A DNA stretch of 64,000 nt from Streptomyces canus 299MFChir4.1 (GTDB lineage Bacteria; Actinomycetota; Actinomycetes; Streptomycetales; Streptomycetaceae), in the NCBI RefSeq assembly GCF_000383615.1, contig NZ_KB911582.1, positions 714,425 to 778,424 of the forward strand, read 5' to 3'. The translations under genes and the position numbers were made by a program. Positions 41,973 through 52,028 of the stretch are shown piece by piece; the first letter of the stretch is position 1, and the number at the start of each line of letters is the position of its first letter. The notes under the pieces were generated by a model that worked only from the letters and a program-made list of their open reading frames with translations, was not told where the DNA came from and did not search any database.

Positions 41973-44744
41973 GTGAGGTTCTTCCGGAAGACCGAGCCGG
42001 AGGTCTCCGGCCAGACCGTGCCCTGGGTGCGCACCCGGCTGCGGACCGCGCCCGGCACCGCCTTCTGGCTCGCCCTGCTGGTCGCGCTCACGGCGTGCCT
42101 CGCGGCCGCGTTCCCCCGGGGGGTCGACCGCTACGAGGACTCCGGACTGCGCCGGGCCGCCGAGCGGGCCCGCCCCGACCGGACCAGCGTCGAGGTGCAC
42201 GCCCCGCCGCCGTCCGTGATGCTCACGCCCCACGAGCGGGAGGAGGTCCTGCGCCCCCGCCTGCTGGCCCGGCAGTACGCCGAGGTCCGCGCCGAGGTCC
42301 CGCGCGCGCTCGTCCTCGACCCGGGCCAGTCGACGTACGGCGTGCGCACGACCCTGGACATCCCGGTGCCGGACCCGTGGCTGCCGAGGCCGACCGGCAA
42401 GCCCGCGGAGGTGACCCTGGTCGCCCAGGCGGGCCTCGGCGCCCATGCCTCGATCGCCCGGGGACGGCTGCCGCGCGCGGACGAGGACGTGACCGCCGCG
42501 GCACCGGAGCTGGAGGCCGCGGTCACCGTGGAGACCGCCAAGTCCCTCCACATCAAGGTCGGTTCGGTGATCCACCTGCCCGCCACCGGCCGCACCCTCC
42601 CCGTCCGGATCACGGGCCTCGTCACCCCGCACGACCCCAAGGGCGCCTACTGGTCCACCGTGTCCATCCTGCGCACCCCGGCCCTGGTCCGCGAGCCCGC
42701 GCCGTCCGTGGACATGCACTGGCTCGGCGCCCTGCTCATCGATCCCGAGGGGGCCCCGGTCCTGCTGGCCACCCCGGGACGCCCGGAACGCTACTGGCAG
42801 TTGGCGCCCTCCGAGAAGACACTCCGGGCCCGCGACATCCCGGCCCTGCGGTCCGCGCTCGCCTCCCTGGAGGCCGGTCCGGTGCTGCGGAAGGTGCGCC
42901 TGAAGATCGACGGTCCGGTGACCGAGCTGACGCAGATCACCGGCCGGACCGAGATCCTCACCGACCTCGACGAGGTACTCATCGCCTACGACCGGTCCCG
43001 CGAGTCGATCGCCCCGCTGGTCGCGGTCGCCGCGGTCGGCACCGGCACGGTCGCCGCCGTCGTGCTCCTGATGGCGGGCGGACTCACCGCCGACCGCCGC
43101 CGCAGCGAACTCGCCCTGCTGCGGGCCCGGGGCGCCTCCCTGCGGGGCCTGACGGCCCGCCTGTTCGCCGAGACGGCGGTCATCGCCGTCCCGGCGGGCG
43201 CCCTGGGTCTGGCCGCCGCGCTGGTCGCGGTCCCCGAGGGCCGCTTCCGGTACGCGATGGCGGCCGCCGTGGCGGTCACCGCCGTCACCTGCGCGGCCCT
43301 CCCCCTGCGCGCGGCGGCCGCCCACCGCGTGGTCCGCGTCCACACCGGCCGCGAGGACATCTCCGCCGTACGACCGTCCCGGCGCCGTACGGTCGCCGAG
43401 CTGACCCTGCTGGTGCTGGCGGCCGCGGCGGTGGAGTCGCTGCGCCGGCGCGGCACGTCGGGCGCTTCCGACGACCTCGTCTCCCTGGCACCGGTGCTGG
43501 TGGGCGTGATCGCCGCCCTGCTCCTGGTCCGCCTGTACCCGCTTCCGCTGCGCGGCCTGGCCCGCCCGGCCGCCCGCCTGCGCGGTGCCCTCGCCCATCT
43601 GTCCCTGGCCCGCGCGGGCCGCACCTCGGCCTCCGCCGTCCTGCCCCTCCTCGCCCTGCTGACCGCCCTGACCACGGCGGCCTTCGGCGGCTCGGTCCTC
43701 GCGGGCGTGCAGGAGGCCCGCGACCACGCGTCCCTCCTCGCGGTCGGCGCCGACGCGCGCGTGGAGACGGCGACACCGCTCCCGACGGGACTGCCGGAGC
43801 GGCTGCGCAGGTCACCGGGGGTGAGCGACCTGTCCGCGGTGAGCGTCGTCTCCGACGCGAAGCCGGAGAACGGAGCCCAGTCGCTGCCGCTGGCCGGGGT
43901 GCGCCCCGCGGACTACGCGGCCCTGTCGTCCCGGACGGACATCGGCGCCTTCGAGGCGGCCCGCTTGCCGGACGGGCCCTCTGGCGGCACGACCCCGGCC
44001 CTGGCCTCCACGGCCACCGCCCGGACGTACGGCACCCGTCCCTTCCCGGTCCTCCTCCCGGACGGCAGCTCGCTCACCGTCCGCATCACCACCGTCCTGG
44101 ACCGCACGCCGGCGGTGCCGGGCCCGGACTTCCTGATCGTGAACCGCGAGGCACTGAGCCCGGCGCTGGCGCGGCCGACGACCCTGCTGCTGACGGGGAA
44201 GGGCCTGGACGGGGCCGCGCTGCGGAAGGCGGCCCCCAAGGCGGCGGCCGTGCACCTGAGGTCCGAGGAACGGAAGCGCTACGCCGACTCCCCTCTCCAG
44301 ACCGGCGCGGAAGGCGTCTACGCCACGGCGGTGGCGGCCGGCACCGGATACGCGGTCCTGGCCCTCCTCCTGGCCCTCCTGCGCACGGCCCCCGAACGCA
44401 CGGCCCTGCTGGCCCGCCTCCGCACGATGGGCCTGACCCGGGCGGGAGGCCGCCGCCTGCTGGTCCTGGAGTCCCTGCCCCAGGCGATCCTGGCCGCCCT
44501 GGGCGGCACCCTCACGGGCTGGGCCACCATCCGCCTGCTGTCCCCCGGCATCGACCTGACGGCCATCGCCCTCGCCACGGCCGAACCCGACGCGGCCGGA
44601 GCGGAGTTGCGCACGGACGCCCTCTCCCTGGCGGTACCGGCGGCGGCCGTGCTGCTGCTGGCGGTGGCGATGGGGATCGGCCAGGCGTGGTGGTCGGGCA
44701 GACGGGGCTCGGTGCGGGAGTTGAGAGCGGGGGACGCGAGATGA
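41973..44744 (+). CDS. Large FtsX-like ABC transporter permease 2
   Basis: The 923-residue protein has the same plan as the preceding permease: helix at ~32-52, extracytoplasmic domain, first FtsX block ~340-560 with SELALLRARGASLRGLTARL, another extracytoplasmic region, and a C-terminal block with LLARLRTMGLTRAGGRRLLV. It likely pairs with permease 1 as a heterodimer. Three in-frame GTG codons are possible starts (41955, 41964, 41973); the last is chosen because GAGGGG lies nine bases upstream. Its stop overlaps the ATG of the small repeat ORF (ATGA). Confidence 0.83.
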   Translation: MRFFRKTEPEVSGQTVPWVRTRLRTAPGTAFWLALLVALTACLAAAFPRGVDRYEDSGLRRAAERARPDRTSVEVHAPPPSVMLTPHEREEVLRPRLLARQYAEVRAEVPRALVLDPGQSTYGVRTTLDIPVPDPWLPRPTGKPAEVTLVAQAGLGAHASIARGRLPRADEDVTAAAPELEAAVTVETAKSLHIKVGSVIHLPATGRTLPVRITGLVTPHDPKGAYWSTVSILRTPALVREPAPSVDMHWLGALLIDPEGAPVLLATPGRPERYWQLAPSEKTLRARDIPALRSALASLEAGPVLRKVRLKIDGPVTELTQITGRTEILTDLDEVLIAYDRSRESIAPLVAVAAVGTGTVAAVVLLMAGGLTADRRRSELALLRARGASLRGLTARLFAETAVIAVPAGALGLAAALVAVPEGRFRYAMAAAVAVTAVTCAALPLRAAAAHRVVRVHTGREDISAVRPSRRRTVAELTLLVLAAAAVESLRRRGTSGASDDLVSLAPVLVGVIAALLLVRLYPLPLRGLARPAARLRGALAHLSLARAGRTSASAVLPLLALLTALTTAAFGGSVLAGVQEARDHASLLAVGADARVETATPLPTGLPERLRRSPGVSDLSAVSVVSDAKPENGAQSLPLAGVRPADYAALSSRTDIGAFEAARLPDGPSGGTTPALASTATARTYGTRPFPVLLPDGSSLTVRITTVLDRTPAVPGPDFLIVNREALSPALARPTTLLLTGKGLDGAALRKAAPKAAAVHLRSEERKRYADSPLQTGAEGVYATAVAAGTGYAVLALLLALLRTAPERTALLARLRTMGLTRAGGRRLLVLESLPQAILAALGGTLTGWATIRLLSPGIDLTAIALATAEPDAAGAELRTDALSLAVPAAAVLLLAVAMGIGQAWWSGRRGSVRELRAGDAR

Positions 44745-45049
44745 GCGACTTCGCCGGCCTCAGCCCCGGTCGCGGCCGGTCGAGCCACTACGGCGGCTCC
44801 CCGCCCGCGGAGACCCGCACCCACCCGATAAGCAACTTCACCCGCCCCAGCCACGGCCGGTCAAGCCACTACGCCAGCCCCCCGCCCGCAGAAACCAGCA
44901 CCCACCCGAGGAACAACTTCACCCGCCCCAGCCCCAGCCACGGCCGGTCGAGCCACTACGGCGGCTCCCCGCCCGAGGAGAGCGGCGGCACTCGTCCGAC
45001 GGCACAGCGCGGCACATCCACAGGCGCCCCCACAGGAGACGGCCAGTGA
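44741..45049 (+). CDS. Small protein of three GRSSHYGGSPPAE repeats
   Basis: The 102-residue protein is built almost entirely from three near-identical units starting GRSSHYGGSPPAET or GRSSHYASPPPAET and continuing THP..NFTRPS. At DNA level the units start at 44774, 44855 and 44942 (81, 87 and a partial unit). It is Ser/Pro/His/Arg-rich with no hydrophobic segment or known domain. Its ATG overlaps the permease stop (ATGA) and its TGA overlaps the ATPase GTG (GTGA), so it is positioned as a translated, coupled gene. It could equally be a spreading repeat that happens to keep the frame open. Function unknown. Confidence 0.55.
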   Translation: MSDFAGLSPGRGRSSHYGGSPPAETRTHPISNFTRPSHGRSSHYASPPPAETSTHPRNNFTRPSPSHGRSSHYGGSPPEESGGTRPTAQRGTSTGAPTGDGQ

Positions 45050-46002
45050 CCACGAACCCCACTCTCACCGACCTCGCCCGCAGGGCGACCGAGGCCCGCT
45101 CCCGCCCCACCTACGGCCACGACGCCCTGATCACCTGCGACCGGCTCGTCCGCGTCTTCACCACGGACGGCGTGGAGGTCCAGGCGCTGCAGGGCCTCGA
45201 CCTGCTGGTCCGAGAGGGCGAACTCCTGGCTCTGGTGGGCGCGTCCGGCAGCGGCAAGTCCACCCTCATGAACATCCTCGCGGGCCTGGACACCCCCACC
45301 GCCGGCGCCGCCAGGGTCGCGGGCCACGACCTCCTCGCCATGACCGCGAAGGACCGCCTGGCCTACCGGCGCAAGACGGTCGGCTTCGTCTGGCAGCAGA
45401 CCTCCCGCAACCTGCTGCCCTACCTCACCGCTGCCCAGAACATCACCCTCCCCATCCAGCTCTCCGGCTCCCGGACCCCCCGCCGCGCCCACACCGAACG
45501 CGCCCTGGAACTCCTGGAGTTGCTGGAGGTCGCCGACTGCCGCAACCGCCGCCCCCACCAGATGTCGGGCGGCCAGCAGCAACGCGTGGCGATAGCGGTG
45601 GCGTTGGCCAACAGCCCGGCGGTCCTGCTGGCCGACGAACCGACGGGCGAACTCGACTCCCACACCGCGGAACAGATCTTCGCCGCGTTCCGCACCGCCA
45701 ACGAACAGCTCGGCACGACGATCGTCATCGTCACCCACGACCAGGCGGTGGCGGGAGAGGTCCGCCGTACGGTGGCCATCAGGGACGGCCGCACCTCCAC
45801 GGAGGTTTTGCGCCGCAGCGAGGTGGACGCGACGACGGGCCACGAGACCCTGGTGGCGAGGGAGTACGCGATGCTCGACCGCGCGGGCCGCCTCCAGCTC
45901 CCGAAGGAGTACACCGAGGCGCTGGACATGCGGGACAGGGTCGCGCTGGAACTGGAGCCCGACCACATCGGCGTATGGCCGGACGACAGCGACCGGGACT
46001 GA
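45046..46002 (+). CDS. ABC transporter ATPase with AbrB-like C-terminal tail
   Basis: The 318-residue ATPase has Walker A VGASGSGKSTLMN (~65-77), Q-loop VGFVWQQTSRNLLPYLTAAQ, signature MSGGQQQRVAIA (~169-180), Walker B VLLADEPTGELD and switch His in VIVTHDQAVAGEV. Residues ~270-312 (EYAMLDRAGRLQLPKEYTEA, then LDMRDRVALELEPDHI) match the SpoVT/AbrB swapped-hairpin pattern, an unusual tail that may mediate dimerisation or regulation. It energises the two large permeases encoded just upstream. GTG start overlapping the small repeat ORF. Its end lies seven bases from the convergent gene. Confidence 0.88.
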   Translation: MTTNPTLTDLARRATEARSRPTYGHDALITCDRLVRVFTTDGVEVQALQGLDLLVREGELLALVGASGSGKSTLMNILAGLDTPTAGAARVAGHDLLAMTAKDRLAYRRKTVGFVWQQTSRNLLPYLTAAQNITLPIQLSGSRTPRRAHTERALELLELLEVADCRNRRPHQMSGGQQQRVAIAVALANSPAVLLADEPTGELDSHTAEQIFAAFRTANEQLGTTIVIVTHDQAVAGEVRRTVAIRDGRTSTEVLRRSEVDATTGHETLVAREYAMLDRAGRLQLPKEYTEALDMRDRVALELEPDHIGVWPDDSDRD

Positions 46003-46009
46003 CGGGCAC

Positions 46010-46678
46010 TCAGCGCACGGTGACGCCGAGCATCCCAAGTCCCCCTTGCCGTACGGCGATCGAGCCGTACGGCGTACGCAGCCGCAGCCACGCCCCCGAC
46101 GAGAGGAGCGCCAACTCCGCGCCGGGCCGCAGGAATCCCAGCGACTGGGCGGCGTGCACGGCCCGCACGGGCAACCCGGTGTCCGCCACGGTCCGGGACC
46201 AGATCTCCCGGCCGATCCGGTCGAGTTCGGCCCGGGTACGCGCCTCGGAGTCCAACTCCTCGGTACGGGAACGGAATTCGGCGACCCCGGAGTGGACGAG
46301 CGCCCGCAGTGCCTGCGGCTCCGGCAGCCCGGTCACCGCCCGCCACCCGCCACGCGGCGGCAGCACCCCGGCCCACGGCGGCCCGGTCACCGCCGCCGGC
46401 ACGACGGCCGTACCCGCGGCCTCGTCGAGGGATTCCAGGAACTCACCGGCGGACACGGTCACGTCGAGCGTGACGTCGAGCCCGTTCTCGTACGGCTTGG
46501 CGAGGCGCACCGCCCGGATCGCCAGCACCTCGAAGGACGGCGGCCGCCCGAAGACGGCGAGCGCCGTGCCGGTGCCCTGGAGGCGTACCGCGGCCGAGCG
46601 GTCGTAGTGGAGCAGCCGGGAGAGGAAGGCGGCCAGGTCGGCCGCCTCCGACTCGTCGGCGAGATGGAGCACCGTCAT
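46010..46678 (-). CDS. Conserved hypothetical protein coupled to thioesterase
   Basis: The 222-residue soluble protein has no domain I recognise. The N-terminal ~90 residues look alpha/beta (HLADESEAADLAAFLSRLLH, AVRLQGTGTALAVFGRPPSF). A middle Pro/Gly segment, PPWAGVLPPRGGWRAVTGLP, precedes a helical region and a C-terminal beta stretch (GAWLRLRTPYGSIAVRQGG). Its ATG overlaps the thioesterase stop (ATGA), so it is translated with it and follows ettA in the same direction. It is convergent with the ABC ATPase gene. No enzyme motif is visible. Confidence 0.75.
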   Translation of the reverse strand: MTVLHLADESEAADLAAFLSRLLHYDRSAAVRLQGTGTALAVFGRPPSFEVLAIRAVRLAKPYENGLDVTLDVTVSAGEFLESLDEAAGTAVVPAAVTGPPWAGVLPPRGGWRAVTGLPEPQALRALVHSGVAEFRSRTEELDSEARTRAELDRIGREIWSRTVADTGLPVRAVHAAQSLGFLRPGAELALLSSGAWLRLRTPYGSIAVRQGGLGMLGVTVR

Positions 46679-47088
46679 GCGGCGACGGCCTCGTCCTTGT
46701 CGTCGTCCCGGTACCCCTCCAGGAACTCCCGTTCCTCGGCGGTGATCCGGCGCGGCCGCTGCGCCTCGAAGTCGAACGGCACGACCACCGTCGAGGCCCG
46801 TACGTAGACCAGGTCGTCGTCCTTCACCTCGTAGGAGATGGTGAAGGACGCCGCCCTGATCTGCGAGACCCACAGCTCGATGTCGACCGGGTGGTGCCGG
46901 TGGACGAGCTGCCGCTTGTAGTCGATCTCGTGGCGCGCCACCACCGATCCCTGCTTGAAGTCCTTCTCCGGCCGGAAGAGGAAGTCGATCCGGGCTTCCT
47001 CCAGATAGCGGATGAAGACGGCGTTGTTGACATGGCCGTAGGCATCCATGTCGGACCAGCGCAGCGGGCAGCGGTAGAGGTGACGCAA
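46675..47088 (-). CDS. Acyl-CoA thioesterase (4HBT hotdog family)
   Basis: The 137-residue hotdog-fold protein has the 4-hydroxybenzoyl-CoA thioesterase signature WSDMDAYGHVNNAVFIRYLE (~11-30) including the catalytic Asp. VRASTVVVPFDFEAQRPRRI is the conserved C-terminal strand. It should hydrolyse acyl-CoA thioesters in the cytosol; chain specificity is unknown. The start is probably a TTG (RHLYRCPLRW follows, the usual family N-terminus) because an in-frame stop lies just upstream and the only ATG would truncate the domain. It starts six bases after the ettA stop codon, implying an ettA-thioesterase operon. Confidence 0.85.
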   Translation of the reverse strand: MRHLYRCPLRWSDMDAYGHVNNAVFIRYLEEARIDFLFRPEKDFKQGSVVARHEIDYKRQLVHRHHPVDIELWVSQIRAASFTISYEVKDDDLVYVRASTVVVPFDFEAQRPRRITAEEREFLEGYRDDDKDEAVAA

Positions 47089-47094
47089 GATCGA

Positions 47095-48759
<1,665 letters not shown>

Positions 48760-49250
48760 GAGAAACCGTCCGGCAGCTTGAAATCTGGCAGTGGGCAGAT
48801 ACACCCCATCTTGCCTGAGGTCCAGCCTTGGGTGGTAACCCGTTTGGTCGGGGGGCTGTGACCTGGGGGTTCGCCGTCGGCGACGGTAGCTCGACTGTCA
48901 CTGTCGGTCGTCGTTGGTCGGTCTCGGGCACCCTCGCACGGCCCAGGGACGGCCCAGCCGCCCCAGCCATAGTGGGGTTTCCCTCCTCTGCCACGCACGC
49001 AGCACGCCGCCGGGCGCGGCCAGCCGGGCGCAGACAGGGGGCAGGCCGCGCCGCAGAGGCGGCGCGCGCCCGCGCCGAGGACCGATCGAAGATCACTTGC
49101 CGTCCCGCCTCGCCATCGCGGCGGGCGTGCACGACGAGATCGCCGGAGTCCACGGCCGGCCCTCAACGCCGCCCCTTCCCCGCTCGACCGGCACCACAAC
49201 GCCTCAGAACAGTCCCGCGGCCACGTCGGCCTCCTGACCGGCGCGCCGGA
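48760..49250. other. ~490-base stretch without a supported gene
   Basis: It holds the ettA leader (promoter on the minus strand) and a GC-rich region. Several short overlapping frames exist on both strands, but none has an SD, a domain or consistent codon bias. A short segment (~49090-49150) reads SRLAIAAGVHDEIAGVHGRP in one frame; nothing firm follows from it. No tRNA or known RNA fold was recognised. Confidence 0.4.
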
Positions 49251-49613
49251 TCAGTCGCCCGCCCTGCGCACCGCCAGCAACACAGCCGCCCCCACAGCCA
49301 CCGCCCCCGCCACCCCCGCGGACCGCATCAGCCCCTGGGACGAGCGCCACGACAGCACCGACCACCTCGACTGGGCCGACAGCAGCGACCCGGTGCTCAG
49401 CCACGAGCCCGCCGAGATCAGGGACAGGGCCGAACCGATCGAGCCCACGGACAGGGCGCTGCCGATCGAGCCGACCGACAGGGCCGAGCCCACGGAACCG
49501 ATGGACAGCACCGAGCCCACCGAGCCGATCGACAGCACCGAGTCCTGGGACCACAGGGACAGCACCGAGTCGGATGAGGGGTGACGTGCCGGCGATGCGG
49601 ATGACTTGGTCAT
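49251..49613 (-). CDS. Small Ser/Gly repeat protein with C-terminal membrane helix
   Basis: The 120-residue protein has a central block (~14-85) of regular repeats based on SVLSIGSVGS, SALSVGSIGS and SWLSTGSLLS. The ten-residue period alternates small and aliphatic residues, which suggests a beta-solenoid or amyloid-like strand stack. Residues ~97-115 (AGVAGAVAVGAAVLLAVRR) form one membrane helix ending in Arg, so the protein is probably tail-anchored. No known domain. SD is weak. The opposite strand is also open here because of the repeat, but encodes only an acidic repeat. It lies downstream of the sortase-type surface protein on the same strand. Function unknown. Confidence 0.65.
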   Translation of the reverse strand: MTKSSASPARHPSSDSVLSLWSQDSVLSIGSVGSVLSIGSVGSALSVGSIGSALSVGSIGSALSLISAGSWLSTGSLLSAQSRWSVLSWRSSQGLMRSAGVAGAVAVGAAVLLAVRRAGD

Positions 49614-49645
49614 GACGTCATTCTGCCCGTCGCCGACGCGCCCGG

Positions 49646-51058
49646 TCAGTCCTGCGGCCGGTTCTGCTTCCTGCCGGTGAGGACCAGGGCGGCGCCCCCG
49701 ATCACGACCAGGGCGATAGCGGTACCGGCGATCAGCGGGGTGGTGGCGGAGCCGCCCGTCTCGGCGAGGTTGACGTCGGTGGTGGGGAGGGCCACCGTGG
49801 CGGGGCTGGGCTCGCTGAGGGTCTGGGTCGTGGCGCCGGTCTCGCTGCTGCGGGTGCGGCAGTCGAGGACGCCGGTGAAGCGCTTGGCGAATCCGTCGGG
49901 ACCGGTGATCGTGAAGTCGTACGCCTGGTCCTCCTGGAGCGGGACCGTCACGGTGCGGGACTCGCCCGCCGCGATGGCGTACTCCGTGCCCATCAGCTCG
50001 AACGCGAACTCCTCGTCGCCCTTGTTGACCGCCGTGATGTCCAGGCCGCCCTCGGTGCAGTTCCGCACCGCGGAGAGGGCCGGTACGGCACCCTCCTTCG
50101 CCCAGGTCGCGCTTGCCGTGGCCGAGACCGTCGACTCGCTGGAGCCGGCGAGGATCTGGGTCTGGCTCCGGCTCTCTGAGGCGAACGCACGGCCGACCGG
50201 CACGGTGGTCGAGGCCTGCACGGTGAGGTCTGCCGAGCCGGCCGCCGCGTCCTCGGGGACGTCGAAGTAGAGCTCGCTCCCGTTGCTCGCGGAGGTCACC
50301 GGCCTGCCGTCCTTGCCGACGATCCGTACGCCGCTCGTGGCCGCGTCCGCCGGCGGGGTGACCGTGGCACCGGCCGCGTTGGTGTGCACCGTCACCGGGC
50401 CGAGCAGCTCGCCGGGGTGGCCGGAGACCGCGGGCGGGTCGAGCATCAGCGACGCCGCCGGCTCCGCGCTGTCACGGGCGCTCTTCTCCAGGTAGTCCGC
50501 GAGCTTCTCGGCCCGCGGGTCGGCGGCGTCGACGTCCGCGCCGTCCGAGTAACGCCAGATCGCCACCTGGGTGCCGGCCGCCGCGTCCTGCTCGGTCAGT
50601 CCCGCGGCGATCCCGGCCTTGGCGGCGAGCGCCGCGAGATCGTTGACCTGGGGGTAGGAGTTCTCCAGGATCCAACGGATCTTGCCCGCACCCTTGTTGG
50701 CGCCCAGCGAGCTGCCGCTCCAGTCGGTCTCGTGGTACTTGGCGTCCTTCTGCGTGGGGTTGTAGAGGTCCACGCAGTACGTCTGGAGGGTTCCGCCGCC
50801 CTCGACGGACATCTCGAACAGCCCGGCGGACACCTGGAGATCACGGTCGGTCCCGTGTATCACCGCGTCACCGTAGGTCTTCAGGCCTCCTATGGTGGCC
50901 GTCGCCCCTCTCTGGTTCTGCGCCGCCTCGTCCGCCGACGCCGTACCGGCGGCGACCACTGCCGCACCGGCGGCGAGCAGGCCGGAGACGAACGTGACGG
51001 CCGCGAGGCGAGCCGCCCCCCGTCCGCGCACGGACAGCGCAGAGAACGCAGAAAACAC
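49646..51058 (-). CDS. Sortase-anchored thioester-domain surface protein
   Basis: The 470-residue secreted protein has a signal peptide (~1-37, ending GTASA before DEAAQ). A TQXA/thioester domain follows, with the reactive Cys in LQTYCVDLYNPT and the Gln in GTQVAIWRYSDG, which should form an internal Cys-Gln thioester able to bind host or surface amines. Then come beta-sandwich regions and a C-terminal sorting signal: LAETG, a hydrophobic helix (PLIAGTAIALVVIGGAALVL) and TGRKQNRPQD. LAxTG fits class E sortases of streptomycetes, so it is likely wall-anchored on aerial hyphae or spores. The GTG at 51058 is chosen for AAGGGG six bases upstream; a longer frame upstream is open. Confidence 0.87.
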   Translation of the reverse strand: MFSAFSALSVRGRGAARLAAVTFVSGLLAAGAAVVAAGTASADEAAQNQRGATATIGGLKTYGDAVIHGTDRDLQVSAGLFEMSVEGGGTLQTYCVDLYNPTQKDAKYHETDWSGSSLGANKGAGKIRWILENSYPQVNDLAALAAKAGIAAGLTEQDAAAGTQVAIWRYSDGADVDAADPRAEKLADYLEKSARDSAEPAASLMLDPPAVSGHPGELLGPVTVHTNAAGATVTPPADAATSGVRIVGKDGRPVTSASNGSELYFDVPEDAAAGSADLTVQASTTVPVGRAFASESRSQTQILAGSSESTVSATASATWAKEGAVPALSAVRNCTEGGLDITAVNKGDEEFAFELMGTEYAIAAGESRTVTVPLQEDQAYDFTITGPDGFAKRFTGVLDCRTRSSETGATTQTLSEPSPATVALPTTDVNLAETGGSATTPLIAGTAIALVVIGGAALVLTGRKQNRPQD

Positions 51059-51370
51059 GGAATTCCCCTTCGAGCAGGACCCGTTGTCGAGCGGGCAGGC
51101 GGTCCCACCAGCAGAATCAGTAGCCCCGGGAGCTGTGTTCGGCATCCTAGGGACGCGGCCGCCCCCCTCTTCCCGGGGATGCGGTCGGAAGATCGATCCG
51201 ACTCGGAATCGTTATCGCCACGGCCTTCCACCCGTATGGATTATCGACAAATCGACCGGAGCTATCCGGAACGTATTCGCGGATAAGCCGCACTTCGGTC
51301 AGGGCGGCGCTTCGGGCGGAGCCACCGCGCCGCCGGCCCGGCCCCCTCTCCCCGCTGACGTCACGTCATG
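51059..51370. other. Intergenic region with promoters and a terminator
   Basis: It contains the leader of the thioester surface-protein gene on the minus strand, a short inverted repeat GTCGG-9-CCGAC (51184-51202), and the ssbB terminator. No gene is supported. Confidence 0.5.
51303..51334 (-). terminator. Terminator downstream of ssbB
   Basis: GGCGGCGC and GCGCCGCC form a perfect 8-bp stem with a 16-base loop, 37 bases beyond the ssbB stop codon. There is no T-run. Confidence 0.5.
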
Positions 51371-51832
51371 TCACGTCACCGCGACGGGTTGCTGTCGGTC
51401 CGCGGTCTCGCCCGGCGGTGTCTCCCAGGCGGGCTCCGGCTGCGTGGACGACCCCGCGACGGTGTTCTCCGGTCGCTGGGTGCGCCGGAAGGCCGAGGTG
51501 CCGCGCGCGAGGTCATGGCCGATCGCCACCGCGTCGATGTCGGCCGAGGTCCAGGCCGGCTGCCCCTCGCGCATCTCCGAACGCACCTTCAACCGGCCCT
51601 GGACGACCACCGGATCGCCCACGTTGATCGACCCCGCCACGTTGGTGGCGAGCTGGCGATTGGCCCACACCGTGAAGAAGTTGGTGTGCCCGTCCGTCCA
51701 TTCGTTCTTCTCGCGGTCCAGATACCGCGCCGTCGCCGCCAGCCGGAACCGCACCGACGCACCCGTCGCCAACTCCCGGTACACCGGCTGTGTCGCCACG
51801 TTGCCCACCGCGCAGATCATGGTCTCGTTCAT
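51371..51832 (-). CDS. ssbB: Single-stranded DNA-binding protein (SsbB paralogue)
   Basis: The 153-residue SSB has an OB-fold (~1-110): MICAVGNVATQPVYREL, VRFRLAATARYLDREKNEWT, TNFFTVWANRQLATNVAGSI and VQGRLKVRSEMREGQ. The C-terminal tail is short and lacks the acidic DDDxPF tip of the essential SSB that binds replication partners. That matches streptomycete SsbB, reported to act in chromosome segregation during sporulation rather than general replication. GGAGG nine bases before the ATG. It lies downstream of the dynamin operon on the same strand, ~200 bases apart. Confidence 0.9.
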   Translation of the reverse strand: MNETMICAVGNVATQPVYRELATGASVRFRLAATARYLDREKNEWTDGHTNFFTVWANRQLATNVAGSINVGDPVVVQGRLKVRSEMREGQPAWTSADIDAVAIGHDLARGTSAFRRTQRPENTVAGSSTQPEPAWETPPGETADRQQPVAVT

Positions 51833-52028
51833 CGCTGGAAATCCTCCCGGACATGCGTACGGGCCCGTCCCGTACGGCCGCTGCTGTCTGCGCACCGACC
51901 GCGTCACCGCGATCGCCGCGAAGCCAGACTGCCTCCGCCGGGCCGAGCCCGCTGCGCCCTGTGGACCGTCCACGGGTTGTGGAAAACTCCGCCACCCGAA
52001 CGAGGGACCCGCTCCACAGGGCCGGCCG

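Noticed and set aside
49393..49584. Acidic EPTEPIDSTE repeat protein on the plus strand
   Set aside because: It is the complement of the Ser/Gly repeat gene. It lacks an SD, and the minus-strand reading has a start, a regular repeat and a membrane anchor.
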